Shown: positions 1-6,740 of the stretch, piece by piece
Numbering within the stretch: position 1 is the stretch's first letter
How the letters are laid out: each line of letters begins with the position of its first letter
Source of the DNA: Hyphomicrobiaceae bacterium UBA2767
Lineage (GTDB): Bacteria > Pseudomonadota > Alphaproteobacteria > Rhizobiales > Methyloligellaceae
Reading direction: 5' to 3'
Assembly: GCA_002352635.1 (NCBI GenBank)
Contig: DEIT01000232.1
Location: 6,744-14,867 of the forward strand
DNA: 8,124 bases
Position numbers and translations under genes: made by a program
The notes under the pieces: generated by a model
What the model was told of the DNA's origin: nothing
Seen by the model: only the letters and a program-made list of their open reading frames with translations
Databases searched by the model: none

Positions 1-1458
1 CGCAGCCTGAAAGATGGCCAGTTCTTTCACGGTCTCTTCCGAATAGGTCCAGAACGGACGCAGCAGCGGGCGTCTGGCTGTCAATTCGCCAGCGAGAAAG
101 GCGATCCGGTCATGTTCCGACATGGCGTCGTAAGCGGTATCCGGTGCGACGGCCTCCACGACTTCACCGACCGTGCGGGCGTGAACATCGGAGTTCTGCC
201 GCATGTCGAGGCTCGCCAGATGAAACCCGAAACAGTCAACCGCGCGGCGCAGGCGGCGCAGACGCCCCTGTGCGAGCGCATCCGACTGGTTGGCGGACAG
301 GGAGCTGTCGATGACATCGAGATCGGCCAGCAGCGCCGCCGGATCATCATACGGCTCAAACCCGCATATCCCGGCATCTCCCCTACCCGCAGATGTCCCG
401 TGAAACGTCTTCAGCGTAGCGTCCAGTCGCGCGACAATCATGGAAATGGCGCGTCGATAGGGCTCGACATCGCGATGGGGCGAAGTATCGGGCGAGCGGT
501 CCGCAAGGGCTGTGAGCGCGTCCGACACATCGACCATCCGCGTGGACAGGGACAGTTCATCGCCAAGTTTGTCCAGCTCATCCATGTAGAATGCAAGCGC
601 CTGCCCGCTTTGCATCTGCAGCGTGCGCTCCATGACCCCGCCGGTGACGAACGGGTTTCCGTCGCGATCACCGCCGATCCAGCTGCCGATGCGTAGAAAA
701 GAAGCAATACGCGCCGGCGCAGAGGCGGTGTCCATGTCCGAGATACGGTCTTCGATCTGGCCATAGAGACGCGGCAACTCGCGCAGGAACGTGTAGTCGT
801 AATAGGAGAGCCCGTTCTCGATTTCGTCCTCGACCTCGAGCTTGGTCTGACGCAGCAGGTTGGTCTGCCACAGGATCAGCACGGCACGGTCGATCTTGTC
901 GTCTATGTCCCGGGCCTCTTCCGGAGTCCAAGCGCCCCTCTCGCGCTGATCTATGAGGTCGGCTATGGCCATTTCCCGGCGCATGGTGCTCTTGCGGCGC
1001 ACTTCCGTGGGATGCGCGGTGAGCACAGGGCTGACAAGCGCATCGTTGAAAAAAGCCTGCAGTTCGGCTGCGGTCAGTCCCGCCTCGCCTGCATGCTTGA
1101 GGGCCAGGTCAATGGTGCCGGGCCGGGACGGCGAGCCCGCGATATCATGAGCTCTGGTGCGGCGAATGTGGTGCTGGTCCTCGGCCAGATTGGCAAGGTG
1201 GGAGAAATAGCTGAAGGCACGGATCACCTGCACCGCCTGTTCGGGGCTCAATCCGGCTAAAATCTCCTCCAGATCGTGCTTGGCCTGCACTTCATCGTCG
1301 CGGTGAAAGCGGATCGAGGTTTGCCGGATTTTCTCGACAACATCGAAGATGTCCCGACCTTCCTGGTCCCGGACGGTGTCGCCGAGAACGCGGCCAAGCA
1401 ACCGGATATCATCGCGCAGCGGGGCATCTTTGTCTGAAGGTTCGTTTGAGTCTTGCAC
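1..1458 (-). CDS. ppc: Phosphoenolpyruvate carboxylase, N-terminal part (3' end off the left edge)
   Basis: Adds bicarbonate to phosphoenolpyruvate to give oxaloacetate, a cytoplasmic anaplerotic reaction feeding the TCA cycle. The minus-strand frame is open for 486 codons to the window edge. It carries the family signature HPTEVRRKS, whose catalytic histidine is residue 149, and the phosphate-binding loop GGDRDGNP at about residues 262-269. The text between (LWQTNLLRQTK, GLSYYDYTFL) is also typical of bacterial PEP carboxylase. Bacterial enzymes are near 880-900 residues, so about 55% is present and the second signature around residue 580 is outside. I chose the GTG at 1458-1456 because an in-frame TGA lies 24 bases upstream, GGAAC sits just before it, and the next ATG lies far inside, beyond the catalytic histidine. 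No frameshift or stop was seen. It is transcribed away from the rest of the locus and is probably unrelated core metabolism. Confidence 0.97.
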   Translation of the reverse strand, partial: MQDSNEPSDKDAPLRDDIRLLGRVLGDTVRDQEGRDIFDVVEKIRQTSIRFHRDDEVQAKHDLEEILAGLSPEQAVQVIRAFSYFSHLANLAEDQHHIRRTRAHDIAGSPSRPGTIDLALKHAGEAGLTAAELQAFFNDALVSPVLTAHPTEVRRKSTMRREMAIADLIDQRERGAWTPEEARDIDDKIDRAVLILWQTNLLRQTKLEVEDEIENGLSYYDYTFLRELPRLYGQIEDRISDMDTASAPARIASFLRIGSWIGGDRDGNPFVTGGVMERTLQMQSGQALAFYMDELDKLGDELSLSTRMVDVSDALTALADRSPDTSPHRDVEPYRRAISMIVARLDATLKTFHGTSAGRGDAGICGFEPYDDPAALLADLDVIDSSLSANQSDALAQGRLRRLRRAVDCFGFHLASLDMRQNSDVHARTVGEVVEAVAPDTAYDAMSEHDRIAFLAGELTARRPLLRPFWTYSEETVKELAIFQAA

Positions 1459-1800
1459 TATCTGTTCCGTTACCGCTCAACGCGTTGGCGACAAACATGA
1501 GGCCATAAATGATGACGATTACTTGCCAGCTTTTCGTTAGAACTCAAAACCCGAACTGCCCTTGAGCCGTAACTAACTCACCCTACGCTGACCCAGACCT
1601 CCGGAAGCCGCCATCATCTTCGATCGTGCCGGCATCATTCCCGCTCGTCCTGGAAGGTGTTTGAACCTTTTCCTGCCAACTGGGATCTAACCAACATTAC
1701 CAACGGGTTCCACTCTGGGAAAAGGATATCGTTCATGTTTGGAAGACCAGCAATTAGCATTGTAATTTTTGCGTTGGCTTTTGAGTTGTTGGACCCTGTC

Positions 1801-1876
1801 AATGTCCGGTTCGGGTCAGAAGCGGACTCTCCAGGACGTGTCGTTGCACGTCTGCTTTGCACCTGAAGGCGGACGT
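1801..1876. repeat. Pair of short palindromic intergenic repeat units
   Basis: Two imperfect hairpins follow each other. In the first, GTCCGGTT at 1804-1811 faces AAGCGGAC at 1820-1827 with one mismatch. In the second, 1848-1858 (ACGTCTGCTTT) faces 1866-1876 (AAGGCGGACGT) over 11 pairs including two G-T wobbles, with a 7-base loop. Both share the core GTCYGSTT / AAGSCGGAC. From memory, this matches the form of short GC-rich palindromic repeats scattered between genes in Rhizobiales, which when translated give recurring strings like VRFGSEAD. No other copy is seen in this window. Confidence 0.5.
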
Positions 1877-2004
1877 TCGGGGCACGAATCTTCGATGTCT
1901 CCTAATGACCCAATGCAGTCTTTGTATGAGTATTGGTCAGTGCGGCCAGAAGACGACGATTGCCGCGAAAGATTGGATGAAGATCCTGCGGCATCACTGT
2001 CTTT

Positions 2005-2018
2005 ATGATCCAGATCAT
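2005..2018. promoter_or_regulatory. Candidate FNR/CRP-family operator upstream of the acyl carrier protein
   Basis: The 14 bases ATGATCCAGATCAT are a near-perfect dyad: TGAT-N4-ATCA with matching outer bases. The FNR consensus is TTGAT-N4-ATCAA, so each half-site matches four of five positions. The centre lies about 126 bases before the carrier-protein start at 2138. The site plus 10 bases of flank (2006-2028) recurs inverted at 3437-3459 with 21 of 23 identities, which strengthens the case for a functional site. The likely binder is the Crp/Fnr protein encoded at 2586-3308; that link is inference. Confidence 0.6.
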
Positions 2019-2125
2019 AAACGCCATGCCCCGCGAACTCTATATGTCATGATTCATGAATGTCCGTCGTGACTGATTTTGTGCAAGTTTGGCAGACGGA
2101 ATCCGGACTTCGCATGAGTGGAGTT

Positions 2126-2131
2126 GAGGAG
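2126..2131 (+). promoter_or_regulatory. Ribosome binding site fixing the carrier-protein start
   Basis: GAGGAG sits 6 bases before the ATG at 2138. It favours this start over the in-frame ATG at 2060, which would add 26 residues not expected in an acyl carrier protein. Confidence 0.65.
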
Positions 2132-2137
2132 TGGGCC

Positions 2138-2398
2138 ATGGCCGAAGTCGCAGACAGGATTATCGGCATTCTGATGAAGAACATGCAAAATCCTCCAGAG
2201 AGGATCACCGCAGAGACCCTGATCCACGATCTCGAAATCGAGTCCTTCGATCTTGCAGTTATTGTATTCGATATCGAAGATACATTTGGGGTTGAAATTC
2301 CTTACAACGCAAAAGACGAAGTAGAAGGATCGGCAACCGTCGGTACGTTCGCCAGCAAAACCGAGAAGCTCATTGTGAGTTCGCGGATGGCCGCCTGA
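2138..2398 (+). CDS. Stand-alone acyl carrier protein
   Basis: A predicted 86-residue acidic protein of the acyl/peptidyl carrier family. The phosphopantetheine attachment motif is DLEIES at residues 31-36, with Ser36 as the expected attachment serine, the same relative place as in canonical acyl carrier protein. Helix 1 is the segment from MAEVADRIIGILM, and helices 2-3 follow as LAVIVFDIEDTFGVEIP. It would carry a thioester-bound acyl or aryl intermediate in the cytoplasm. The motif differs from the housekeeping DLGADSLD, and the gene is not beside fabD, fabG or fabF, so it is probably a dedicated carrier for a special pathway. Its neighbours are a Crp/Fnr regulator 187 bases downstream and five oxygenases beyond it. 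An FNR-type palindrome lies upstream. The start is set by the Shine-Dalgarno sequence at 2126-2131. Its substrate and partner enzymes are unknown. Confidence 0.88.
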   Translation: MAEVADRIIGILMKNMQNPPERITAETLIHDLEIESFDLAVIVFDIEDTFGVEIPYNAKDEVEGSATVGTFASKTEKLIVSSRMAA

Positions 2399-2585
2399 CG
2401 CGAGCTTGAGCATAAACAATTCCGTCGATCTGCCTTGAGCACAGGCGTCAATTAGTCCCAGCTTTGGCATCAAAATCAACAATATGTATCCTTCTCTAGG
2501 CGCTATTATCGTCATGTTGAAGTGAGCCGAGTCTGCGCAGGCACATACTGACAACAACGAGCACGATCAATCGGAGCAACAGTCG

Positions 2586-3308
2586 ATGGACGCTGGCAAG
2601 GCATTGGATTTGGGGCGTTGCTATTCTTGCGCCGTACGCCATAGCGGATTGTGCAATGCGTTGACCGACGATGAACTCCTGCGGCTCAAGAAGATTGCAC
2701 ATCGCCGCCGTTACGCCCCCGGTGAGGTCATCTTCCTGGGTGAGGAACAGACTGACTTCTTTGCAGCTGTCTGCTCAGGTGTGGTTAAACTCACCAAGGT
2801 TCTTTTCGATGGGCGGCAACAGGTCGTTGGTCTCCTCCTGCCTCCAGACTGCGTCGGCCGGGCATGCGGCAAGAAGACCCCCTACTTCGCCGAGGCTGCC
2901 ACCGAAGTTGAGCTGTGTTGTTTTCCTCATGGCAGTTTTGAGCAGATGCTTGACGGTGTTCCGGAGTTAAAACAGCGGCTTCTGGAGCAGACTCTCGATG
3001 AACTGGATTCGGCGCGGGACTGGATGGTCCTGCTTGGACGCAAGACAGCTGAAGAAAAAGTGGCAAGCCTTCTGCTGATGCTCGTCACGCGTGCGAAGCG
3101 TTTCGATGACAGCGGCGAAGATCAGCAGCAGCCTGTTGTTCTTGATCTTCATCTGAAACGCCAGGAGATCGGTGATTTTCTGGGATTGAGCTACGAAACC
3201 GTTTGCCGTCAGATTACAGCGCTTAAGAAGCGGGGAATTATCGAGCAGCCGAGCCGACGTCGTTTCAGACTGCCAAATCCTCAAGCCCTGGCAACGATTG
3301 CTGGATAG
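2586..3308 (+). CDS. Crp/Fnr-family regulator with candidate Fe-S cluster cysteines (FnrL/FixK-like)
   Basis: A predicted 240-residue transcription factor. The N-terminal C12-X2-C15-X7-C23 cluster (CYSCAVRH...C) is the spacing of alphaproteobacterial FnrL-type proteins. Cys111 in VELCCFP aligns with E. coli FNR Cys122, so a 4Fe-4S oxygen sensor is plausible. The cyclic-nucleotide-like beta barrel covers about residues 30-120 (APGEVIF...GVVKL), the dimer helix about 125-165, and the winged helix-turn-helix about 186-225. In the recognition helix, LSYETVCRQ keeps the Glu and Arg that read TGA/TCA half-sites but has Cys207 where FNR has Ser212. GGAG lies 9 bases before the ATG. There are extra cysteines at 63, 89, 94 and 112. 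The gene sits between two TGAT-N4-ATCA palindromes, its most likely targets. A heme or redox-thiol sensor is a possible alternative. Confidence 0.92.
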   Translation: MDAGKALDLGRCYSCAVRHSGLCNALTDDELLRLKKIAHRRRYAPGEVIFLGEEQTDFFAAVCSGVVKLTKVLFDGRQQVVGLLLPPDCVGRACGKKTPYFAEAATEVELCCFPHGSFEQMLDGVPELKQRLLEQTLDELDSARDWMVLLGRKTAEEKVASLLLMLVTRAKRFDDSGEDQQQPVVLDLHLKRQEIGDFLGLSYETVCRQITALKKRGIIEQPSRRRFRLPNPQALATIAG

Positions 3309-3446
3309 CAATGAATGGGCACCCTGTGAGTCTGAGCAGGAGGGGGATGGGTTTTTGGTCCAGCCGCCCTGATGTTCAATACGCACGGCCGATGCCAGTT
3401 CGGTCGACAGATGTTCAAACCTCTGATGACCAATATCGTGGCGTTT

Positions 3447-3460
3447 GTGATCTGGATCAG
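3447..3460. promoter_or_regulatory. Candidate FNR/CRP-family operator upstream of the plus-strand oxygenase operon
   Basis: GTGATCTGGATCAG contains TGAT-N4-ATCA (3448-3459) and also reads as a close match to the CRP form TGTGA-N6-TCACA. Its centre is about 88 bases before the first oxygenase start at 3542. On the minus strand, 3459-3437 repeats 2006-2028 with only two differences, both T-to-C. This makes the two sites a matched pair, oriented oppositely around the carrier-protein and regulator genes. Confidence 0.6.
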
Positions 3461-3541
3461 AGTCACGTCCACTCAAAACCGCAATAACCTGATCTGAGAC
3501 AATCCTGAGACGCTGACGCGCCAGAAAGCAAGGGTGTAGTC

Positions 3542-4168
3542 ATGATCAACTATGACGCCATAAGACGAACAAAGGTTGCTCAGGAACCATTCCAATTCTT
3601 TAGCACGCCTGGCGTGCTGAGCGCGGTGGATCTTGCTGCTATCAGAGCGGACTTCCCGGATATTCGCGAGCCGGGAATTTTCCCGCTTTCGGAGCTTTCC
3701 TATGGGGCAGCCTTTGCGCGTCTCATTGACGATATTACCGGTCCGGAACTTGAAGATGTCATGGCGGATCAATATGGCGTCGATCTCTCAGACAAGCCGT
3801 TGATGATCACCGTGCGAGGTCGGGCGCAGGAAAAGGATGGCCGCATCCATACAGATTCAAAAGTGAAGTTCGTGACCTGCCTGCTCTATCTGAATGATAT
3901 TTGGGACGAGGGAGGAGGCAGGCTCCGGCTCCTGCATAAGTCCGATAACATTGATGACTATATCGCCGAAGTTCCTCCAAGTGGCGGCACTTTCGTCTCA
4001 TTTCTGCGGTCCGAAAACTCCTGGCATGGCCACAAGCCTTATGCCGGCGAGAGGCGCTACGTGATGTTTAACTGGATGACATCTCAGGCTGCATTGGACC
4101 GTGAGCTTGGTCGTCATCGTTTCTCGGCAAAAGTGAAACAACTCAATCCATTTGCTTCGAGGCGTTGA
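3542..4168 (+). CDS. 2OG-Fe(II) oxygenase, class A (first gene of plus-strand operon)
   Basis: A predicted 208-residue enzyme of the 2-oxoglutarate/Fe(II) dioxygenase superfamily, prolyl-4-hydroxylase-like fold. Such enzymes couple oxidative decarboxylation of 2-oxoglutarate to hydroxylation of a substrate, using O2. The iron ligands are visible as H103 and D105 (RIHTDSKVK) and H162 in NSWHGH; R171 or R172 (GERRYVMFNW) is the probable 2OG-carboxylate ligand. The N-terminal 90 residues are the usual variable lid and carry LSYGAAFARL. A basic tail (RHRFSAKVK through FASRR) ends the protein. AAGGG lies about 8 bases before the ATG. The next gene starts 3 bases after this stop, so the two are almost certainly co-transcribed. 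It resembles the minus-strand oxygenase at 6741-7421 (shared LxYGxxF, HxDSKxK, SWHG). The substrate cannot be deduced; it has no signal peptide and should be cytoplasmic. Confidence 0.9.
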   Translation: MINYDAIRRTKVAQEPFQFFSTPGVLSAVDLAAIRADFPDIREPGIFPLSELSYGAAFARLIDDITGPELEDVMADQYGVDLSDKPLMITVRGRAQEKDGRIHTDSKVKFVTCLLYLNDIWDEGGGRLRLLHKSDNIDDYIAEVPPSGGTFVSFLRSENSWHGHKPYAGERRYVMFNWMTSQAALDRELGRHRFSAKVKQLNPFASRR

Positions 4169-4171
4169 GCA

Positions 4172-4846
4172 ATGGGACAGGCAACACGGCGCGGACTGGA
4201 ACCGGAGAGCGAAACTAACTCGGTGGCCTGGTCACTTCTTGACTGTCTTAGAAATTTAAATCACATATCCCGGCCGTTCGATCACTGGCTGCTGACGAAT
4301 GCATTGCCTGAGGGGTTCTGCGAGGCCCTCACCTCTCTTCCATTCAAGCTGCCGCAAGACAATGTCTTCAATGGCAAACGTGAGACCAACAACAGTACGC
4401 GCATCTATTTCACCCCGGAAAATCAGGCAAAGTTTGTTGTCTGTCGGCGCGTGGTGGAAGGTTTCAAGGACGCTGGAGTGAAGAGCGCCATTGAGGAGGC
4501 GACGGGCACGGACTTGTCCAAAACGCGTTTGAGGATCGAATACTGTCAGGATGCAGGCGGTTTTTGGCTTGAGCCACATACGGACATCTTCGTGAAGAAG
4601 TTCACGATGCTGGTCTATCTGACCGATGATGTGAACCTTTCCAAAGCTGGAACGGATATTCATGAGGGACCACCGGATTTCAAATATGTGGGGTCTGCGC
4701 CGTATGGGAAGAACCTTGGCGTTATTTTCATTCCCGGAACGAATACGTGGCATGGCGTCGGCCACCACCCGTTCAAGGGTATTCGCAAGTCCATAATCAT
4801 CAACTATGTGACCTCTGACTGGCAAGACACGTGGGAGCTTGCATAG
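4172..4846 (+). CDS. 2OG-Fe(II) oxygenase, class B (second gene of plus-strand operon)
   Basis: A predicted 224-residue oxygenase of the same superfamily but a different subgroup. The ligands are H136 and D138 (LEPHTDIF) and H194 (NTWHG), with R205 in KGIRKSIIINYV as probable 2OG ligand. The jelly-roll core is clear: LRIEYCQD, then KKFTMLVYL, then GVIFIPGTN. It follows the class A gene after 3 bases, which implies a shared transcript and perhaps translational coupling. It is clearly paralogous to the minus-strand gene at 5911-6621, sharing LRIEY-QD, WLEPHTDI, VIFIPG-NTWHG, INYV and the closing DW-D motif. It contains several Asn and Thr stretches (NNSTRIYF) in the lid region. The residue that binds substrate is unknown. 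Confidence 0.9.
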   Translation: MGQATRRGLEPESETNSVAWSLLDCLRNLNHISRPFDHWLLTNALPEGFCEALTSLPFKLPQDNVFNGKRETNNSTRIYFTPENQAKFVVCRRVVEGFKDAGVKSAIEEATGTDLSKTRLRIEYCQDAGGFWLEPHTDIFVKKFTMLVYLTDDVNLSKAGTDIHEGPPDFKYVGSAPYGKNLGVIFIPGTNTWHGVGHHPFKGIRKSIIINYVTSDWQDTWELA

Positions 4847-4960
4847 CGACGGGAGCCAATGCGCAAGGGTCTATGATCTGTGGATCCCTTCGACTTGCCA
4901 GTTCGCCGAAGTGTGATGTGAGGGGCAAGGATTAGCCGTAGATGCCTGGTGGGGAGAACA

Positions 4961-4965
4961 GGAGG
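4961..4965 (+). promoter_or_regulatory. Ribosome binding site fixing the third oxygenase start
   Basis: GGAGG sits 7 bases before the ATG at 4973. It supports this start over the in-frame GTG at 4949, which lies upstream of the site. Confidence 0.7.
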
Positions 4966-4972
4966 GTTTCTC

Positions 4973-5767
4973 ATGAGCATTGCCAGTACTGAAGTTCAGG
5001 GGACATCAAACACTCTGAGGGATTCCGGAACGCTCGAGGAAAAAATTGCTGCACATATTGTGAAGGCGGTTGACTCAGCCGAGGCGGCACAGGAGCCATA
5101 CTGCCACTATTACATCGAGAATGTTTTTCCATCGGACATCTATGGTCAGATAATTGACAACCTGCCAGCTCCGAGTTTCTACGCACCGCTAAATCTCAAG
5201 GAGTGGTCACGTGCCGATGGGGAAAGCACGAGGGACCGGTTGTTCCTGTCGAAAGAAGGACTTGCCGGATTGCCCGAGGAGATACGGGAATTTTGGCAAT
5301 CCATCGCCGGGGTCCTTACCTCCGAGCAGCTAAAGCGGACTGTCTTCGCCAAACTCGCAAAAGACATCGCGTTGCGTTTTGGTTGTGCTGTAAATGAAGT
5401 GCCGAACATAAAAGCCTATCCCAGGGCGGTCCTGATGCGCGACACCGAGGGATATCGCATAAAGCCCCATCCCGATGGCACCAACCGGATCGTCACCATG
5501 TTGTATTACCTGCCGCGTGACGCGAGCCAGGAGGATCTGGGTACGTCCGTCTATAAACGCCAGCCCTGGACGAAACGTATTCTGGGTGAAGGCTTCAAAG
5601 AGGTCGAGCGGTTTCCGTTCCGGCCCAATAGCTCCTGCGCCTTCGTGGTCAACCGGCTGCCCAACAAGACAAGCTGGCATGGTCGGGAGTTGGTCGGTGC
5701 AGATGCCGGAGTCCGCAATCTCATTCTCTGTCAGTATCGCGTGAGCGATGATGAGCACAGCTACTAG
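4973..5767 (+). CDS. 2OG-Fe(II) oxygenase, divergent class C (third gene of plus-strand operon)
   Basis: A predicted 264-residue oxygenase, the longest of the five. Iron ligands are H166 and D168 in IKPHPDGT and H236 in SWHGREL; R248 (AGVRNLILCQY) is the probable 2OG-binding arginine. The jelly-roll strands IVTMLYYLP and CAFVVNRLP lie where expected. The extra length comes from an N-terminal extension of about 40 residues and an insertion before the distal histidine (about 195-220, rich in basic and aromatic residues). It lies 126 bases after the second oxygenase, in the same direction, so it may be on the same transcript or have a promoter of its own. No FNR-type dyad with correct spacing is seen in that gap. 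It does not clearly pair with either minus-strand oxygenase. Family assignment is secure, function is not. Confidence 0.89.
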   Translation: MSIASTEVQGTSNTLRDSGTLEEKIAAHIVKAVDSAEAAQEPYCHYYIENVFPSDIYGQIIDNLPAPSFYAPLNLKEWSRADGESTRDRLFLSKEGLAGLPEEIREFWQSIAGVLTSEQLKRTVFAKLAKDIALRFGCAVNEVPNIKAYPRAVLMRDTEGYRIKPHPDGTNRIVTMLYYLPRDASQEDLGTSVYKRQPWTKRILGEGFKEVERFPFRPNSSCAFVVNRLPNKTSWHGRELVGADAGVRNLILCQYRVSDDEHSY

Positions 5768-5910
5768 ATCGTTTGCTGTTGTCCGTCAGTGAGACCCGTT
5801 TCACTCATTGGGCCTGTTCTGCCACAAACTGGCAGGGAGGATGGCGTAACGCTATGGCCGCGTGGTACAGCAAGAGTTTGATCGGCTCGACCACAATCTG
5901 TCAGCGAAGG
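5768..5910. other. Gap between convergent operons; only weak hairpins
   Basis: Two operons meet here tail to tail, so transcription termination is expected. I see only a short AGTGAG/TTCACT stem (5788-5793 with 5800-5805, one wobble pair) and CTGCC/GGCAG (5819-5823 with 5831-5835, 7-base loop). Neither is followed by a T run on either strand, so neither is called a terminator. Confidence 0.4.
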
Positions 5911-6621
5911 TCATGCCCCTGCCAAGATACGCCCTTTGCCATATTCTTCCATGCTGCTTATCGGTCGGTCCGGGAAGGCAAGTTGTTCCCGATCACGCCA
6001 GTCACGGACATAATTGATCTCCATAAGACGGCGTACGCCCTTGATTGGGCGCGGATCAAAACCATGCCATGTGTTAGCGCCAGGAATGAAAATCACGGCA
6101 GAGTTGAATTCCGCTGATGCCTGTCCGACCCACTTCTGATCGGCGTCATAAATGTCGGTTCCCCAACTCTCTGCTTCGGGACCGGTACATAGATAGATAA
6201 CCATTGAGAACAGCTTCTCAGGAATATCGGTGTGCGGCTCCAACCATGCGCCATCGATATCCTGTATGTACTCAATGCGTAAAAAGCTGCTTTCACTATC
6301 GATGCCAATGGTTGATTCCAACTGCCGCGCTACTTCCGGCTGCTGCAAAGCTTCTGAAAGCACCGCGCAAGCCGGGAACTGGTCTCTGAGCGATGGCGTT
6401 ATGAATGCGCGGCTCTTGTTATAGGTATCGCGTGTTCCGTCGGTCTTTCCGACAATCGGAGGAGCTATTGGCAGCGTCAGAATGCCCGTGCACATTTGTT
6501 CGGGCAGAATTTCGTGCAGTTTCCAGTGAAGGTAGGGGGTGTTTTCGCGATGCGCGTTACGCAAGGCATTACAGAAGTGTCTGCCGATTGTCGCAGGTAG
6601 TGGGAGGGGTGGATACGTCAT
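5911..6621 (-). CDS. 2OG-Fe(II) oxygenase, class B' (last gene of minus-strand operon)
   Basis: A predicted 236-residue oxygenase. Ligands are H130 and D132 (WLEPHTDIP) and H186 (NTWHGF); R197 or R198 in KGVRRLMEINYV should bind 2-oxoglutarate. The core reads LRIEYIQD, LFSMVIYL, SAVIFIPGAN. It is the closest visible relative of the plus-strand gene at 4172-4846, but has a C-terminal extension of about 20 residues (FPDRPISSMEEYGKG) that the other lacks. GGAG lies about 8 bases before the ATG at 6621. It follows the class A' oxygenase by 119 bases that contain a strong hairpin, so its expression may be tuned separately. Substrate unknown; cytoplasmic by lack of a signal peptide. Confidence 0.9.
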   Translation of the reverse strand: MTYPPLPLPATIGRHFCNALRNAHRENTPYLHWKLHEILPEQMCTGILTLPIAPPIVGKTDGTRDTYNKSRAFITPSLRDQFPACAVLSEALQQPEVARQLESTIGIDSESSFLRIEYIQDIDGAWLEPHTDIPEKLFSMVIYLCTGPEAESWGTDIYDADQKWVGQASAEFNSAVIFIPGANTWHGFDPRPIKGVRRLMEINYVRDWRDREQLAFPDRPISSMEEYGKGRILAGA

Positions 6622-6637
6622 GATTTTGCTCCAAGGT

Positions 6638-6687
6638 GGGCGACGAGCCGGTCACCCGAGATTGGATAAACGGCTCGCCGCTCGCCC
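6638..6687 (-). other. Strong bulged hairpin between two minus-strand oxygenase genes
   Basis: Bases 6638-6643 (GGGCGA) pair with 6682-6687 (TCGCCC), and 6644-6650 (CGAGCCG) pair with 6671-6677 (CGGCTCG). This gives 13 perfect, mostly G-C pairs with a 4-base bulge and a 20-base loop. It lies in the 119-base gap between the two minus-strand oxygenases. On the minus strand no T run follows, so it is not a standard intrinsic terminator; an mRNA-stabilising, processing or attenuating element is possible. Confidence 0.55.
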
Positions 6688-6740
6688 GTGCAATTGGACC
6701 GTCTGGCTAAGTTTCAGAACGCTGAAAAAGGGGGATGCGT

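Larger units (their letters stand above)
1459..2137. other. Intergenic region between divergent ppc and the acyl carrier protein gene
   Basis: This 679-base stretch contains no open frame I can defend; the plus- and minus-strand frames here are under 85 codons, mutually overlapping and without recognisable domains. It must hold the ppc promoter near its left end, and its right end holds the FNR/CRP-type palindrome at 2005-2018. Around 1801-1876 there are two short imperfect hairpins described separately. An 8-base inverted repeat (CCTTTTCC at 1666-1673, GGAAAAGG at 1718-1725) encloses 44 bases. The part around 1735-1795 is noticeably AT-rich. No tRNA or familiar structured RNA was recognised. 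Confidence 0.6.

Noticed and set aside
112..696. Long plus-strand open frame of 194 residues within ppc
   Set aside because: It is the antisense of a continuous, well-conserved PEP carboxylase frame.
1657..1866. Small plus-strand frame with a hydrophobic middle (AISIVIFALAFELL)
   Set aside because: It ends in translated repeat sequence, overlaps another frame on the minus strand, and shows no convincing start signal or domain.
2060..2137. Upstream ATG giving the carrier protein 26 extra residues
   Set aside because: The ATG at 2138 has a good GAGGAG 6 bases upstream and gives the usual size; the extension has no carrier-protein similarity.
2054..2557. Open frame of 167 residues on the minus strand
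   Set aside because: It lies across the carrier-protein gene on the opposite strand, has no recognisable domain, and its composition fits a shadow frame.
4874..4886. Possible third FNR-type site (TGATCTGTGGATC) before the third oxygenase
   Set aside because: The half-sites are six bases apart rather than four and the right half lacks its final A.
5773..6117. Plus-strand frame of 114 residues after the third oxygenase
   Set aside because: It runs into the antisense of the fourth oxygenase and has no domain; no transposase or other decayed gene could be identified in its first part.
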